From NCBI GenBank assembly GCA_006226375.1, contig SBHC01000005.1, forward strand, positions 296,385-360,384: 64,000 nucleotides of DNA. The letters run 5' to 3'. This stretch comes from Deltaproteobacteria bacterium (GTDB taxonomy: Bacteria > Myxococcota_C > UBA6777). Position numbers and translations under genes: made by a program. The notes under the pieces were generated by a model. The model did no database searches, was not told where the DNA came from, and saw only the letters and a list, made by a program, of their open reading frames with translations. Of the stretch, positions 46,564 through 55,872 are shown in pieces. Position 1 is the first letter of the stretch; each line of letters begins with the position of its first letter.

Positions 46564-47688
46564 TTATGACTGATGGAAGGGGGTTTTGACAACCTCCACA
46601 GGAATCATTTTGCCTCGAACAGAGACCTGCAGTTCACTTCCAGGCTTAGCAAAGTGAGGTTTGGCAGGAACATAGCCGATACCAATGGGCTCTTGCAAGC
46701 TGGGAGCAAAACCTCCTGAGGTTACGACTCCAATCTCATTCCCCTCGCTGTCATGGAGGGTATACCCATGGCGAGGAATGCCTCGAGCTTTCATTTTGAA
46801 ACCAATGAGTCGCCGAGGGGGCTTTCCATTTTTGTGAGCGGCCACTGTTTCGTAGCCAACAAACGGGCCGCTGTCGAGCCTGACAGTCCAGCCCAGGCCC
46901 GCTTCGATGGGGCTTGTTTCATCGTCAATGTCGTTGCCGTACAGAGGGTACTTCATCTCCATACGGAGCGTATCACGAGCCCCCAGTCCGCAGGGGACGA
47001 CGCCGTCGTCTTTGCCCTCCTCCAAGAGAGCGTCCCAAAGATCTGCAGCATGTTCGGAAGGCACAAACACTTCAAACCCATCTTCGCCAGTATAGCCCGT
47101 GCAAGCCAACATACAATCGGGAATTCCGGCGAGTTCGTGCTTCACAAGCTGGTTTTTAGCGACATCCTCAAAGGAAGTGTTCCCCAGCCGACCCAAGAGA
47201 CCGCGAGCTTTTGGGCCCTGCACTGCGAGAAGAGCCCATCGGTCTCCTTCGTCGGGAGAGGTGATGGTGATGTTTCCTTCGGCCTCGGTAGGGATGTGCT
47301 CGACGAACCATTTGTGATCTTTGTCGCGGTTGGATGCATTGACCACAATCAGAAAGTACTCTGGACCCATCCGATAGACCAGACAGTCGTCCACAACACC
47401 GCCCTGTTCGTTGCAAATGGGCGAGTACAGCGACTGGTTGTCTTCCAACGCAGCCACGTCATTGCAAACCCACCACTGCACCGCAGCGAGCGCCCCAGAG
47501 CCTTTGACTTCGACGCGACCCATGTGGCTTACGTCAAACACACCAGCATGTTGGCGCACAGCGTTGTGCTCGGCCACAATCCCCTGGTACTGGATGGGCA
47601 TCTCCCAACCAGCGAAGTCGACGATTTTCCCACCGGCTTTGACATGACAGTCGTAGAGGGGGGTTCGGCGTGTAGCAGAGTCAGTCAT
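46564..47688 (-). CDS. gcvT: Glycine cleavage system T protein (aminomethyltransferase)
   Basis: Transfers the methylene from the aminomethyl-H protein to tetrahydrofolate, releasing ammonia. The 374-residue protein begins TPLYDCHVKAGGKIVDFAGWEMP, contains FDVSHMGRVEVKG, NASNRDKDHKWF, CTGYTGEDGFEVF and CGLGARDTLRMEMKYPLYG, as expected for GcvT rather than the related YgfZ. ATG 47688 is the start; the longer open frame upstream is untranslated leader with no signal of coding. The leader contains a stable hairpin (47774-47801). Confidence 0.95.
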   Translation of the reverse strand: MTDSATRRTPLYDCHVKAGGKIVDFAGWEMPIQYQGIVAEHNAVRQHAGVFDVSHMGRVEVKGSGALAAVQWWVCNDVAALEDNQSLYSPICNEQGGVVDDCLVYRMGPEYFLIVVNASNRDKDHKWFVEHIPTEAEGNITITSPDEGDRWALLAVQGPKARGLLGRLGNTSFEDVAKNQLVKHELAGIPDCMLACTGYTGEDGFEVFVPSEHAADLWDALLEEGKDDGVVPCGLGARDTLRMEMKYPLYGNDIDDETSPIEAGLGWTVRLDSGPFVGYETVAAHKNGKPPRRLIGFKMKARGIPRHGYTLHDSEGNEIGVVTSGGFAPSLQEPIGIGYVPAKPHFAKPGSELQVSVRGKMIPVEVVKTPFHQS

Positions 47689-47773
47689 AGTCGCAGCACT
47701 CCTCGACAGCAACAGGGCAAAACGAGCCAAACACAAACAAAGAGGAAAAGGATCGGAGTCTGTAGTTTCCGTT

Positions 47774-47801
47774 CCGCGTTGGAGGGAGACGCACAACGCG
47801 G
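47774..47801 (-). promoter_or_regulatory. Stem-loop in the gcvT 5' leader
   Basis: A perfect 7-bp G+C-rich inverted repeat (CCGCGTT/AACGCGG) with a 14-nt loop lies about 90 nt before the gcvT ATG. It is not followed by a U tract. No known riboswitch consensus could be fitted. Confidence 0.4.
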
Positions 47802-47852
47802 TTGTCCTTTGAACCAAGGGTAACCACCAAGCGCCTCTCCAAAGTTTCGACC

Positions 47853-47881
47853 AAGCTACTCTCTCACTTTAGAACTGTCAA
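47853..47881 (-). promoter_or_regulatory. Putative gcvT promoter
   Basis: On the minus strand TTGACA (47876-47881) and TAGCTT (47853-47858) are 17 bp apart. The -35 is perfect, the -10 weak. It would give a leader of about 155 nt. Confidence 0.4.
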
Positions 47882-48082
47882 GAGCAGAGAAATCACCCGT
47901 TCCTCAACTTGAATGCGTGCAACAGAAAGTAGGGATGGTTTTGACACCTGCACCTTCTTTTTGTCTCTCGCCTTTCTCCTCCATTCCCCTCTTCATGATT
48001 TGTTAAGAGGTGGAAGAAGAAGGGCTGAAGAGGAATTTGTTCTCACCTCAACAAGGTGGGGAGGCAAGGCAGGTGGGCTATC

Positions 48083-48110
48083 TTGACACTCATCCTTGCG
48101 GTGCTATAGT
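48083..48110 (+). promoter_or_regulatory. Sigma-70 promoter for the DHH phosphoesterase gene
   Basis: TTGACA (48083-48088) and TATAGT (48105-48110) with a 16-bp spacer lie about 60 bp before the ATG at 48169. It is the best promoter match in the window. Confidence 0.65.
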
Positions 48111-48168
48111 CGTCTGGCAGTCCCAAACCAGCAAAGCGAGTCAATAAGTTGAAGGTTCAGACAAAATC

Positions 48169-49230
48169 ATGAGCAGTCCAGCCAGCCGATTTCGAGAGGT
48201 GATTGAGGGTCTTGCACCGGGTATGCGAGTGGCCATCCTGACCCAGGATAACCCAGACCCCGATGCGATGGGGGCCGCTCTCGGCGTCTTGTATCTTTGC
48301 CGCCGCCTCAACCCCGACATTGAGGAAGCCAGTATCTTCTATGGGGGAACTATCTCTCACCCCCAAAACAAAACGATGGTGAACGTTCTCGGCTTGCCCA
48401 TGCGCAAGATGAAGACCTTTGACCCCGACAACTACGGCATTGTAATTGTCGTGGATGTGGCCTCCACTGGGCGCAAGAATCTTCAATCCACCGACGTTAA
48501 ACCCGACATCATCATTGACCACCACCGCGACGACCCAGAAGGTGACTACCTACTGAAGGACATCCGGCCGATTGGTGCAGCCAGCACCATCGTGACATCG
48601 TACCTTCGGGAGTACGGTCTCGACTTTGAAACCGGCGACGACAGCACGCTAGACGACGTCTCCAAGGTCGCCACAGGCTTGCTCGTGGGCATCAAGACAG
48701 ACACACAGGAGCTTACATCTCCGAACGTCACGCCCCTCGACTTTCAATGTTACGAGTACCTGTTGAAGCTTTGCGAACGCAAAAAGCTTTACCAAATCAT
48801 CAACTACACCATTCCTCACTACCTCTACCAGTTGAAGGCCACAGCCTACAAGGCGTTGGAGATTCAACACGCCGTCGTGGTCGCAGGTGTGGGTATCATT
48901 GCCCCTTCCCAACGCGATGCCATTCCTATCATTGCGGACGAACTCCTCCGCATGGAAGGCATTGAAACGGTTGTCGTCTACGCCATCGTGGGTGATCGTA
49001 TCACTTCTTCTCTCCGCACCACCAACGACGGGATTGAGATGAACTCATTCTGTCATCAAGTGTTTGGAGAAGAGTTCTCAGGAGGCAAGATGGGTTGCGG
49101 TGGTGCTTCGGTACCTCTGGGCTTTATCACTCCCGATGAACATTCCACCGACAAGACCCGCGACTCTGTGTGGGAAGCGGTTCGAGCCGTGGTCAACCAT
49201 CGCGTCTTTCGCGTGGCATCCACTGGGTGA
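48169..49230 (+). CDS. DHH/DHHA1-family phosphoesterase (NrnA-like)
   Basis: A 353-residue protein of the DHH superfamily, which includes nanoRNases, pAp phosphatases, c-di-AMP phosphodiesterases and pyrophosphatases. Motif I is TQDNPDPDAMGAA (about residues 25-37), motif II VVDVAS and motif III IIDHH (about residue 115), giving the Mn ligands. The C-terminal DHHA1 domain ends in GGKMGCGGASVPLG, a variant of the usual GGGHxxAAG substrate loop. The His in motif I is Asn here. Substrate cannot be decided from sequence; short oligonucleotides are a reasonable guess. It has its own promoter and is followed 91 bp later by the zinc-ribbon/GYF/TPR gene. Confidence 0.85.
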   Translation: MSSPASRFREVIEGLAPGMRVAILTQDNPDPDAMGAALGVLYLCRRLNPDIEEASIFYGGTISHPQNKTMVNVLGLPMRKMKTFDPDNYGIVIVVDVASTGRKNLQSTDVKPDIIIDHHRDDPEGDYLLKDIRPIGAASTIVTSYLREYGLDFETGDDSTLDDVSKVATGLLVGIKTDTQELTSPNVTPLDFQCYEYLLKLCERKKLYQIINYTIPHYLYQLKATAYKALEIQHAVVVAGVGIIAPSQRDAIPIIADELLRMEGIETVVVYAIVGDRITSSLRTTNDGIEMNSFCHQVFGEEFSGGKMGCGGASVPLGFITPDEHSTDKTRDSVWEAVRAVVNHRVFRVASTG

Positions 49231-49321
49231 TGCCTGAACGAGTCCCCCGAGTCCTTGTCGAAAACGGCTCTTGTCCCTGTGTTTTCAGCCCAAAAGTGTC
49301 CTTGTCACTGAGGAATTCAGA

Positions 49322-52300
49322 ATGAAAATTCGCTGTCCGAAATGCAAGCATGTTATCAGTCTTGGGATTTCCAAACTCCCATCCACTGGCATTGAAGTGC
49401 AGTGCACAAGCTGCTCTGCAAAATTCCGACTACGCAGCAAAGGTGGCGATTCCCCGGAAGCACCTCCAGCAGAGCCTTCCCCGACACCGGCAGCACCCCA
49501 AGAATTCCCTCCCATTGGTGGAGAGTCTCCAAGCAGCGATATCTTTGGAGGCAGCCCTCTAGGAATGGATGACGAGTTGGCAGCCGCTCCTCCAGAGTCC
49601 CCCGCAGCTCCAGCAGGTGGTGGCGCTCTTGATGGCTTGGCGGACCTACTCCAAGAACTTGATGACATGCCTGAGTCTGACAACGCGAGCAGTAGCATGT
49701 TCCAGGTGCGCGGACAAAAGGGCAATGTGTTTGGACCCTTTGACGCCCCGACCATTCTGGGCATGCTCGACAACGGTCAACTCACCGGCGTGGAGGATTT
49801 GTCGCAAGACGGAAACAACTGGCAACACATTGGCGAATGGCCCGACTTCGCGGAGAAGGTGGCCAATTTGCAAGCTGCTGCACCGCCGCCTCCTGCAGTC
49901 GAAGAGTCGGTGTCTTGGGAAGACGAAGCCTCGACCCCTCCGCCCGTTACCGCTGACGCAGCGGCACCCACTCTGGAAGAGCCGCCTGTTCCAGGAGTCC
50001 CCATCGACAACCACCCGAGCGCTGTAGCAGCAGGACCGATTGAGACGTCCTCCGTGGTGGAAGAAGAAGTCGCCATTCGGCGCGTGGAGCGAAAAGCCCC
50101 ACAGCGAATCCGCTCCGCCCTCAAAGATGAGGTGATGGAAGCAGAGAGTGGCAAGTCGATGACCTTGGAGGCTGTCAAAGAAAACCTCCAAGCCATCGAC
50201 AAAAAATACTTCATCATGGGTGGAGCTGGACTTGGCCTTATCGTGGTTCTCTCGTTTGTAGCGATGTGGCTCCTCTCTGGGCCAGGCAAAAAGGCCTACA
50301 GCAAAGTTACGCTCAACTTGGAACCCACCATCTCTCGCGACTCCTACCCAGGTTACACTCGCAAGCTGCTTCCTCGCATTGCGAAAGGCCTAAAGAAGGA
50401 GCCCGGACATCCTCAACTCCTCGCCTACAAAGTCATCACGCTGGGCATGTATCTGGAACACTACGGCCCCAACAAGAGCCTGGCCAAGCAGATGGCTTTG
50501 GCCGTAAAGAAACTTCCCAAACCATCCAAAAAATACAAACCAACGCTGGTAGAGACTTGGGCTCGCGCCACACAGGCCATGACGCTCCGTCGCTCAGGAC
50601 CACTCCAGAAACACCTTCGGGAGATGCAAAAGAAGGCGAGAGGCCACTTCATCCTCCCCTATCTCGGAGCCAAAGTTCTACTCTTTCGGGGCCGTTACAA
50701 AGCGGCTCTCAAGACCTTGAACCAAGCGGCTGGTAAGTTCTCTTCTCCCGCGCGGGTCAACTTTGCCAAGGCCGAAGTCTATCTTCGGATGAAGAAGATG
50801 GAGCGCGCCTGTCGCTCGTATTACCAAACCACGTTGGTGAACAAGGGACATTTGCCAGCCTACCTCGCCCTGCTCCAACAGGAAGAGCAGTGTTCCAAGT
50901 ACATTGATGTGTACGACCGCTTGTGGAAAGAGTCCAAGCGCGTGCTCAAATACATCAAAAGCGCCGCCGTTAAATCACGATACGCTCACATGCAGGCGAT
51001 GCGGGCCGCAAGGTTGGACCAACCCAACAAGGCGCTCCGCTTCCTCCTCACGGCCATTCGTCTTCAGCCCAACAAAACGTACGTCAAGAAGCTTCCTACG
51101 TTCTACTTAAACACCTATGATTACACGCGAATCACCCGCTTCCTGACAAAAATGTTCAAGCGCTCCGGAAACTTTGATGCCGACTTGGTGTCAGCCTACT
51201 TGCAGGTCAAATACCGCACACGAGACACCCCAACGGCACGACGCCGCCTGGCCAAGCTGATGAAACGCTGTAAGGCCTGTGCTCAACACCACGACCTGTG
51301 GATCTGGAAAGCATTGATTGAAGCCAGCAACAACCTTGAAAACAAAGCTGTCAACTCGTTGAACCATGCTTTGAACTTGCAGCCTGGATCCGTCGCAGCG
51401 TTGGCAAACAAAGCGCGCATCGCTTGGAACGCCAACCACCCGAAAATCACGAAGAAGATACTCAAAGCTTTGGATGACGCCAAGGTCAAGGCAAGCCAGA
51501 TGAAAGCGCAAGAACCACCACCCCAGCCCAGGCTCAAGGCTCCCAAAGCCCCCAAAGGCAAAAAAGGGAAGAAAGCCAAGAAAGGGAAGAAGGGGAAAAA
51601 AGCCAGAAGGCCAAAGAAGACAAAGGTGGTCCTTCCGTTGCCCAAAACAGTGTTGGATTACATCAGCTTGAGCGAGCTGTACTTTACACTGAAGCGCCCC
51701 AAAGACGCGTTGAAAAGCATCCTTAAGGCTAACAAGAAGCAACCCCGCGACGAATACATCAATCGACTCACGGGTACCGCTTATCTCCAATTGGAAAACT
51801 ACACGAAAGCCGAAGAGCACTACCGCAAAGCATTGAAAACGTGGAACAAGGACAGCAAGTCCATCCAAGGTCTTGCGGAATCCCTCAGCGCTCAGAAGAA
51901 GTACAAGGAAGCGATTCCCTACTTTATCGATGCCGTCAAGACCGACCCCAACGACGCCAACAACAACTTTGGTTTGGGTCGCATGTACTATATGACCAAA
52001 AAGTACAAGCTCGCCTTGCAATATATAAAACAAGGCCTCGAGCGAAATGAAAAGAACGCAGAAGCCCACTACTATGCGGCTCTTACGTTAGAAGCACTGG
52101 GCGATACCAACTTCAACCGAATTGAAGAACACATCGTTCGAGCAACAACACTGGAACCCACCAACCTCAAGTACTTGTTCAAGCTGGCACGGCTTTACAT
52201 GAAGAACCGCCAGACCAAGAAAGCCTTGCGGATTTACTACCGCTTGCTGCGCAAGCGTTCCTTGAGCAAAGAACAGAAGCTAGAAATCTTGCTAGAGCGT

Positions 52301-52810
52301 GGCAAGCTTCACTACGACATGAAGTTTTGGAGGCTCGCTCTCAAAGACTTCAGGAAGCTTCAACGCCTCGATCCCAAGAACACCATTATGTTGCGCTGGA
52401 TCGCAGACTGTTACCGTCAGATGAACCGCAGAGGACAGGCTGTAACTTGGTACCAACGCGCGCTTCGCGACTTCAAAAAGCGTCGCCCAGAGACGCCAGA
52501 AAAAGGCATCGTGACTCCAGAGCTGCAAAAGTGGAAGCAGAAGATCGCCAGCATCTACGAGCGCCTTGGTGACCTGGAAAAAACGAGAGGTCGGAACCGT
52601 CAGGCCATCCGATGGTTTACCCAAGCAGTGAAATTCAACCCTGACAACTACCACAACTACCGTAGCCTCGGGTATCTGTACAAAGATCGACGAAGCTACA
52701 GTCGGTGCATCACCTTCTTCAAAAAGTACTTGAAGTTGGCACCAGCCAAAGACTTTGACCGGCCCGAGGTCCAACGAGACCTCAGCGCTTGCAAAGGGAG
52801 TCGATACTAA
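49322..52810 (+). CDS. Zinc-ribbon/GYF/membrane/TPR protein (GltJ-AgmX-like N-terminus)
   Basis: ATG 49322 has GAGGAA six bases upstream; the frame upstream of it is not coding. The 1162-residue protein starts with an MJ0042-type zinc ribbon (Cys5, Cys8, Cys28, Cys31), a Pro/Ser/Glu linker, a GYF_2-like domain (about residues 125-190, VFGPFDAPTILGMLDNGQ), a second Pro-rich linker, one membrane helix (about 298-320, LGLIVVLSFVAMWLL), then a long periplasmic part of TPR-type repeats interrupted by a Lys/Gly-rich stretch (about 738-770). Zinc ribbon plus GYF before a membrane helix is the head of myxobacterial GltJ/AgmX, but the TonB-like tail is replaced by TPRs. The next gene starts 3 bp later. 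Confidence 0.75.
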   Translation: MKIRCPKCKHVISLGISKLPSTGIEVQCTSCSAKFRLRSKGGDSPEAPPAEPSPTPAAPQEFPPIGGESPSSDIFGGSPLGMDDELAAAPPESPAAPAGGGALDGLADLLQELDDMPESDNASSSMFQVRGQKGNVFGPFDAPTILGMLDNGQLTGVEDLSQDGNNWQHIGEWPDFAEKVANLQAAAPPPPAVEESVSWEDEASTPPPVTADAAAPTLEEPPVPGVPIDNHPSAVAAGPIETSSVVEEEVAIRRVERKAPQRIRSALKDEVMEAESGKSMTLEAVKENLQAIDKKYFIMGGAGLGLIVVLSFVAMWLLSGPGKKAYSKVTLNLEPTISRDSYPGYTRKLLPRIAKGLKKEPGHPQLLAYKVITLGMYLEHYGPNKSLAKQMALAVKKLPKPSKKYKPTLVETWARATQAMTLRRSGPLQKHLREMQKKARGHFILPYLGAKVLLFRGRYKAALKTLNQAAGKFSSPARVNFAKAEVYLRMKKMERACRSYYQTTLVNKGHLPAYLALLQQEEQCSKYIDVYDRLWKESKRVLKYIKSAAVKSRYAHMQAMRAARLDQPNKALRFLLTAIRLQPNKTYVKKLPTFYLNTYDYTRITRFLTKMFKRSGNFDADLVSAYLQVKYRTRDTPTARRRLAKLMKRCKACAQHHDLWIWKALIEASNNLENKAVNSLNHALNLQPGSVAALANKARIAWNANHPKITKKILKALDDAKVKASQMKAQEPPPQPRLKAPKAPKGKKGKKAKKGKKGKKARRPKKTKVVLPLPKTVLDYISLSELYFTLKRPKDALKSILKANKKQPRDEYINRLTGTAYLQLENYTKAEEHYRKALKTWNKDSKSIQGLAESLSAQKKYKEAIPYFIDAVKTDPNDANNNFGLGRMYYMTKKYKLALQYIKQGLERNEKNAEAHYYAALTLEALGDTNFNRIEEHIVRATTLEPTNLKYLFKLARLYMKNRQTKKALRIYYRLLRKRSLSKEQKLEILLERGKLHYDMKFWRLALKDFRKLQRLDPKNTIMLRWIADCYRQMNRRGQAVTWYQRALRDFKKRRPETPEKGIVTPELQKWKQKIASIYERLGDLEKTRGRNRQAIRWFTQAVKFNPDNYHNYRSLGYLYKDRRSYSRCITFFKKYLKLAPAKDFDRPEVQRDLSACKGSRY

Positions 52811-52813
52811 CGA

Positions 52814-54034
52814 ATGACAACATGGTTCATCCCCATTCTGGTAGGATGGCTGACCTGGAGTGGTCACGCTGTCCCACCCTCTCCTTCCGCCCGAACCCCA
52901 CAACCCCGACGACGCGCTCCCACCCTTAGCTTGGGTCCTATGCTTTTTCACGTAGAGGGTGGAAAAGTGAAGCGAATGGAACAGCTCAATATCACGGAGT
53001 TGTTCCAATTTGCCGCGACTGCCTTTCAAAAAAAGCAGTACAGTCGGGCGATTCGCCTTTATCGTCGTATCGTTCGTTACTTTCCGGGCCATCGCTATGC
53101 TTATGCTGCGTTTTACAACCTGGGTTTGGCCAACGAAAACAACAAAGATTATGGCGCAGCGCTCAAAGCCTACCAAGCCTTCATCAAGCAGTATCCGAAG
53201 AAAACAGCCGACGTGCTGCACGCCCGCTTTCGCATGGCATCGTGCGAAGAAGCTCTCAACCGCTGGCTTCCTGCGTTCAAGATCTACGACTCCCTGCTTC
53301 AACAAGACCTCAAACTCGACGATCGTATGGATGCCTTGGCTGGCGCAGGCCGTGCGATGTACAAGCAAAAGCGATACTCGCAAGCGCTGCCCCTCCTCAA
53401 ACTCACGGTACGCTTGTACCGACGGGCTGCGACCAACAAAGCCAAGAAAAAGTCGCTGGACAACACAGCTGTAAGCCTTGCCCAGTACTACTGGGCCCGA
53501 GTGGAAGACCTTCGGTTTCGTCAACGCACATTCCGCGCCAACGAAGACCAGATGAAGGACGACCTTCAGTACAAGGCCAAGCACTTGCTGTTGGCTCAAA
53601 ACCTTTACTTTGGTACCATTCGGTTTCGCCACGCAGAGTGGTCAATGGCCGCATTGTTCCGGATCGGTGACATGTACGAGAAGCTCTATGACGACATCGT
53701 CAAAGCTCCTGTTCCCCAAAGCTTCAAAGCCGCTGAAGTGAAGATCTACCGCAAGATGCTTCGTGACAAGATCAAAGTCTTGCTTGACAAAGCTTTGCTT
53801 GCGTACCGACGCAACTTGATGATGGCGCAAGGACTTGGAGCCAAGAACAGCCGCTGGCGCATCGCCACACAAAAGCGATTTGAGGCGCTGCTTTTGTTTT
53901 ACGAGCGGACCTTCGGTGGCAGCACAACCCAACCAAGCAGCCGACCGACCTCACGTCCAACAGCTGTTCGCGCAGCATCCAAGACCTCTTCAGGCCCCAC
54001 AACCCGAGCCACATCACGCCCTGCACCTCGTTGA
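52814..54034 (+). CDS. Exported TPR protein with Ser/Arg/Pro/Thr tail
   Basis: A 406-residue protein beginning with a signal-like segment (FIPILVGWLTWSGHAVPP). From about residue 60 it has TPR-type helices (FQFAATAFQKKQYSRAIRLY, AFYNLGLANENNKDYGAALKAY), similar to BamD/YbgF-like and GltE-like periplasmic proteins. The last 35 residues are a low-complexity Ser/Arg/Pro/Thr tail. It starts 3 bp after the zinc-ribbon/GYF/TPR gene, so the two are probably made together and may form one envelope complex. No lipobox is seen. Confidence 0.72.
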   Translation: MTTWFIPILVGWLTWSGHAVPPSPSARTPQPRRRAPTLSLGPMLFHVEGGKVKRMEQLNITELFQFAATAFQKKQYSRAIRLYRRIVRYFPGHRYAYAAFYNLGLANENNKDYGAALKAYQAFIKQYPKKTADVLHARFRMASCEEALNRWLPAFKIYDSLLQQDLKLDDRMDALAGAGRAMYKQKRYSQALPLLKLTVRLYRRAATNKAKKKSLDNTAVSLAQYYWARVEDLRFRQRTFRANEDQMKDDLQYKAKHLLLAQNLYFGTIRFRHAEWSMAALFRIGDMYEKLYDDIVKAPVPQSFKAAEVKIYRKMLRDKIKVLLDKALLAYRRNLMMAQGLGAKNSRWRIATQKRFEALLLFYERTFGGSTTQPSSRPTSRPTAVRAASKTSSGPTTRATSRPAPR

Positions 54035-54128
54035 CATTTCCCCCCTGTCAATGCAAGAACATCGCGGCAACAAAGAACCTGCGTTTCTCGTAAAACGTCC
54101 CCCGCTCCTCTGAACAAAGGCGACATCC

Positions 54129-55103
54129 GTGAAAATTCTCGTCGAAACCCCACACAAAGTGTTGTTTTCTGGGTCGTACACAGTCTTGGAAGGTTATCCA
54201 GCGCTGGCATTTGCGATAGAGCCACGCATGACGCTCATCCTCACTCCCACGGATGAACCCGATCCCTGGTCAACGAAAAACCCCTTCATCCAGGCTGTGC
54301 GTGAGGAGCTGCAAGAGTATATGCTCCAACGACTCACAGAAGCAGAGGTCAACGCTCTACCTTGGGGACAATTCCACACCAGCGTCTCCATGCCTGTAGA
54401 AGGATGGGGCATTGGCTCCAGCGCTGCGTTCACTTCCGCGCTGACCTTTGCTCAAACGGAAGCCTGGGGTGTTGGGTTGTCTTCGCTGGAGCTCTCGTTC
54501 CTCGCTCGCTCAGCCCATCGAAGAGCGCAAGGTGGAAAGGGCAGCGGCCTGGATGTTGCGGCTTGTTGCCTTGGGGGTGTGGTCTTTGCAGCGCAGTCCG
54601 GTGGAGATGCCGAACCAAACCTGACCTCGGTCGACTGGCCAGAAGAAATCGGCTTCATCCTGATTCGCTCAGGGCAAAAGGCCGACACCCGCAAGATGAT
54701 CGCACGTTACCATGAAAGCACGAAGCAAAAGCCGCTGCTTTCCCGGCGTCACCTGCTGCGCTCCATCGGAGGAGTCTGCCGAGCTCTTCGCCAACAACCC
54801 AACGACTTCCTCCCAACTCTCCAAGAAAACTGTATGTGCGAACGAGAGTGGAGCAAGGAGCTTGGAATTTCCCTGGTCACACCGTACCAAACACAGTTGG
54901 AGCAAGCGCTACAAGAACACATTCAAAGCCGTCGGGTTGTAGTCAAAGCTCTGGGTGCAGGAGGTGGGGATAGCATTGGATTGTTCTACGATACCCGCCA
55001 AGTCACAGTGACGGATCTCGTCCTCACCCTCCACGACTTCCCCTTGCAAGCCCGCCCGACAACCATCCAGCAACAAGGCACCGTACGCGGCACCACAACC
55101 TAA
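54129..55103 (+). CDS. GHMP kinase, phosphomevalonate-kinase-like
   Basis: A 324-residue kinase of the GHMP family. Visible motifs are the N-terminal PHKVLFSGSYTVLEGYPALA (substrate and start signature), the ATP-binding loop GWGIGSSAAFTSAL, the GKGSGLDVAA segment typical of eukaryote-type phosphomevalonate kinases, and a C-terminal glycine-rich ALGAGGGDSIGLF. It likely phosphorylates mevalonate or its 5-phosphate in isoprenoid synthesis, a pathway known in myxobacteria; which step cannot be told from sequence. GTG 54129 is preceded by AAAGGCGA. It ends 4 bp from the convergent Cys-rich gene. Confidence 0.82.
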   Translation: MKILVETPHKVLFSGSYTVLEGYPALAFAIEPRMTLILTPTDEPDPWSTKNPFIQAVREELQEYMLQRLTEAEVNALPWGQFHTSVSMPVEGWGIGSSAAFTSALTFAQTEAWGVGLSSLELSFLARSAHRRAQGGKGSGLDVAACCLGGVVFAAQSGGDAEPNLTSVDWPEEIGFILIRSGQKADTRKMIARYHESTKQKPLLSRRHLLRSIGGVCRALRQQPNDFLPTLQENCMCEREWSKELGISLVTPYQTQLEQALQEHIQSRRVVVKALGAGGGDSIGLFYDTRQVTVTDLVLTLHDFPLQARPTTIQQQGTVRGTTT

Positions 55104-55107
55104 GACG

Positions 55108-55872
55108 CTAGCGCTTCTTCGGAGCCGCTTGCGCTTCCTGCACACAGCGTACTCTGACATTGTACAAGCAGGTTGCGTACTGAACACGCCGCTTCTCCAA
55201 ACATCGCTTCAAACCGTGATTGGCCAGAAAAAAGCAACTTGACTGGCTTTCAGCTGCCCCTTTGTAACATCGCATCCTGTCCTGCAATGATTGACTCTTG
55301 CAGCGGTACCAACGATCCCACACCAACAGCTTCTTGCGATGCAAGCAATCACGTTCAGCGTAACGAGCCTGACGCAAGCACTTCTTGCGCTCCAAGGATT
55401 TGTTGACCTTGCATTGTTGCTTCTTTGCCTTGCAAATGTAAGTGCAGGCAGCCACCACCTTGGGCTTGCAGATCACACACTCATGGTAGCACCGCTTCTC
55501 ACAAGCTTTGTGTTCAGAGTCACAGGCGACTTGCGACGACTGCTCAGAGCCACAACTCTCTTGGGCTTGCTGACCCACCTCTTTGCAAGCGACCTTTTCT
55601 CTCTTCGAGAGGGGCTTTCGTACACATTGCTTGACGGACACTTTGTACGTTCGGGAGCAACCTCTGCGGACATTTTTGTAATGGGAAAGACAGCCAGCAC
55701 GGATGGCACGGTAGCTGTGTTTGTTAAGGCAAAGCTTTCGAGCCCGTGTGCTTTCTTCTTTGCAATCTTTGCGTGCCTTCTTATAACAAGAGTCGGACGC
55801 ACCGAATGCAGTCCCGGCACACACAGTGATGGTCCAAAGCAAGCCACACAGCCCAACAAGGCAAAACCTCAT
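55108..55872 (-). CDS. Exported 24-cysteine basic protein, unknown function
   Basis: ATG 55872 was chosen because AGGGAG precedes it and a signal peptide follows (MRFCLVGLCGLLWTITVCAG, cleavage near AFGASD). The mature chain of about 230 residues has 24 Cys, an even number, spaced about every 6-12 residues and embedded in Lys/Arg/Gln-rich, probably helical sequence (CLNKHSYRAIRAGC, CEKRCYHECVIC). This is unlike the CxxGxC knots of the giant proteins and suggests many disulfide-linked helical hairpins. No family recognised. It is convergent with the GHMP kinase gene, 4 bp away, and divergent from hemD. Confidence 0.7.
   Translation of the reverse strand: MRFCLVGLCGLLWTITVCAGTAFGASDSCYKKARKDCKEESTRARKLCLNKHSYRAIRAGCLSHYKNVRRGCSRTYKVSVKQCVRKPLSKREKVACKEVGQQAQESCGSEQSSQVACDSEHKACEKRCYHECVICKPKVVAACTYICKAKKQQCKVNKSLERKKCLRQARYAERDCLHRKKLLVWDRWYRCKSQSLQDRMRCYKGAAESQSSCFFLANHGLKRCLEKRRVQYATCLYNVRVRCVQEAQAAPKKR

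Larger units (their letters stand above)
47689..48168. other. 480-bp divergent gap between gcvT and the DHH phosphoesterase gene
   Basis: Holds a putative gcvT promoter and hairpin leader on the minus strand and a good sigma-70 promoter for the plus-strand DHH gene. No additional gene was seen. Confidence 0.5.

Noticed and set aside
46753..47823. A 356-codon open frame antisense to gcvT
   Set aside because: gcvT is unambiguous, and the antisense product shows no domain or start signal.
47689..47880. A glycine riboswitch before gcvT
   Set aside because: GGAGAG and AAAGGACA are present, but only 37 nt apart, and the conserved core between them is missing; kept only as an unexplained leader.
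52292..53632. A 446-codon open frame antisense to the end of the zinc-ribbon/GYF/TPR gene and its TPR partner
   Set aside because: It spans the junction of two real genes with good starts and has no domain of its own.
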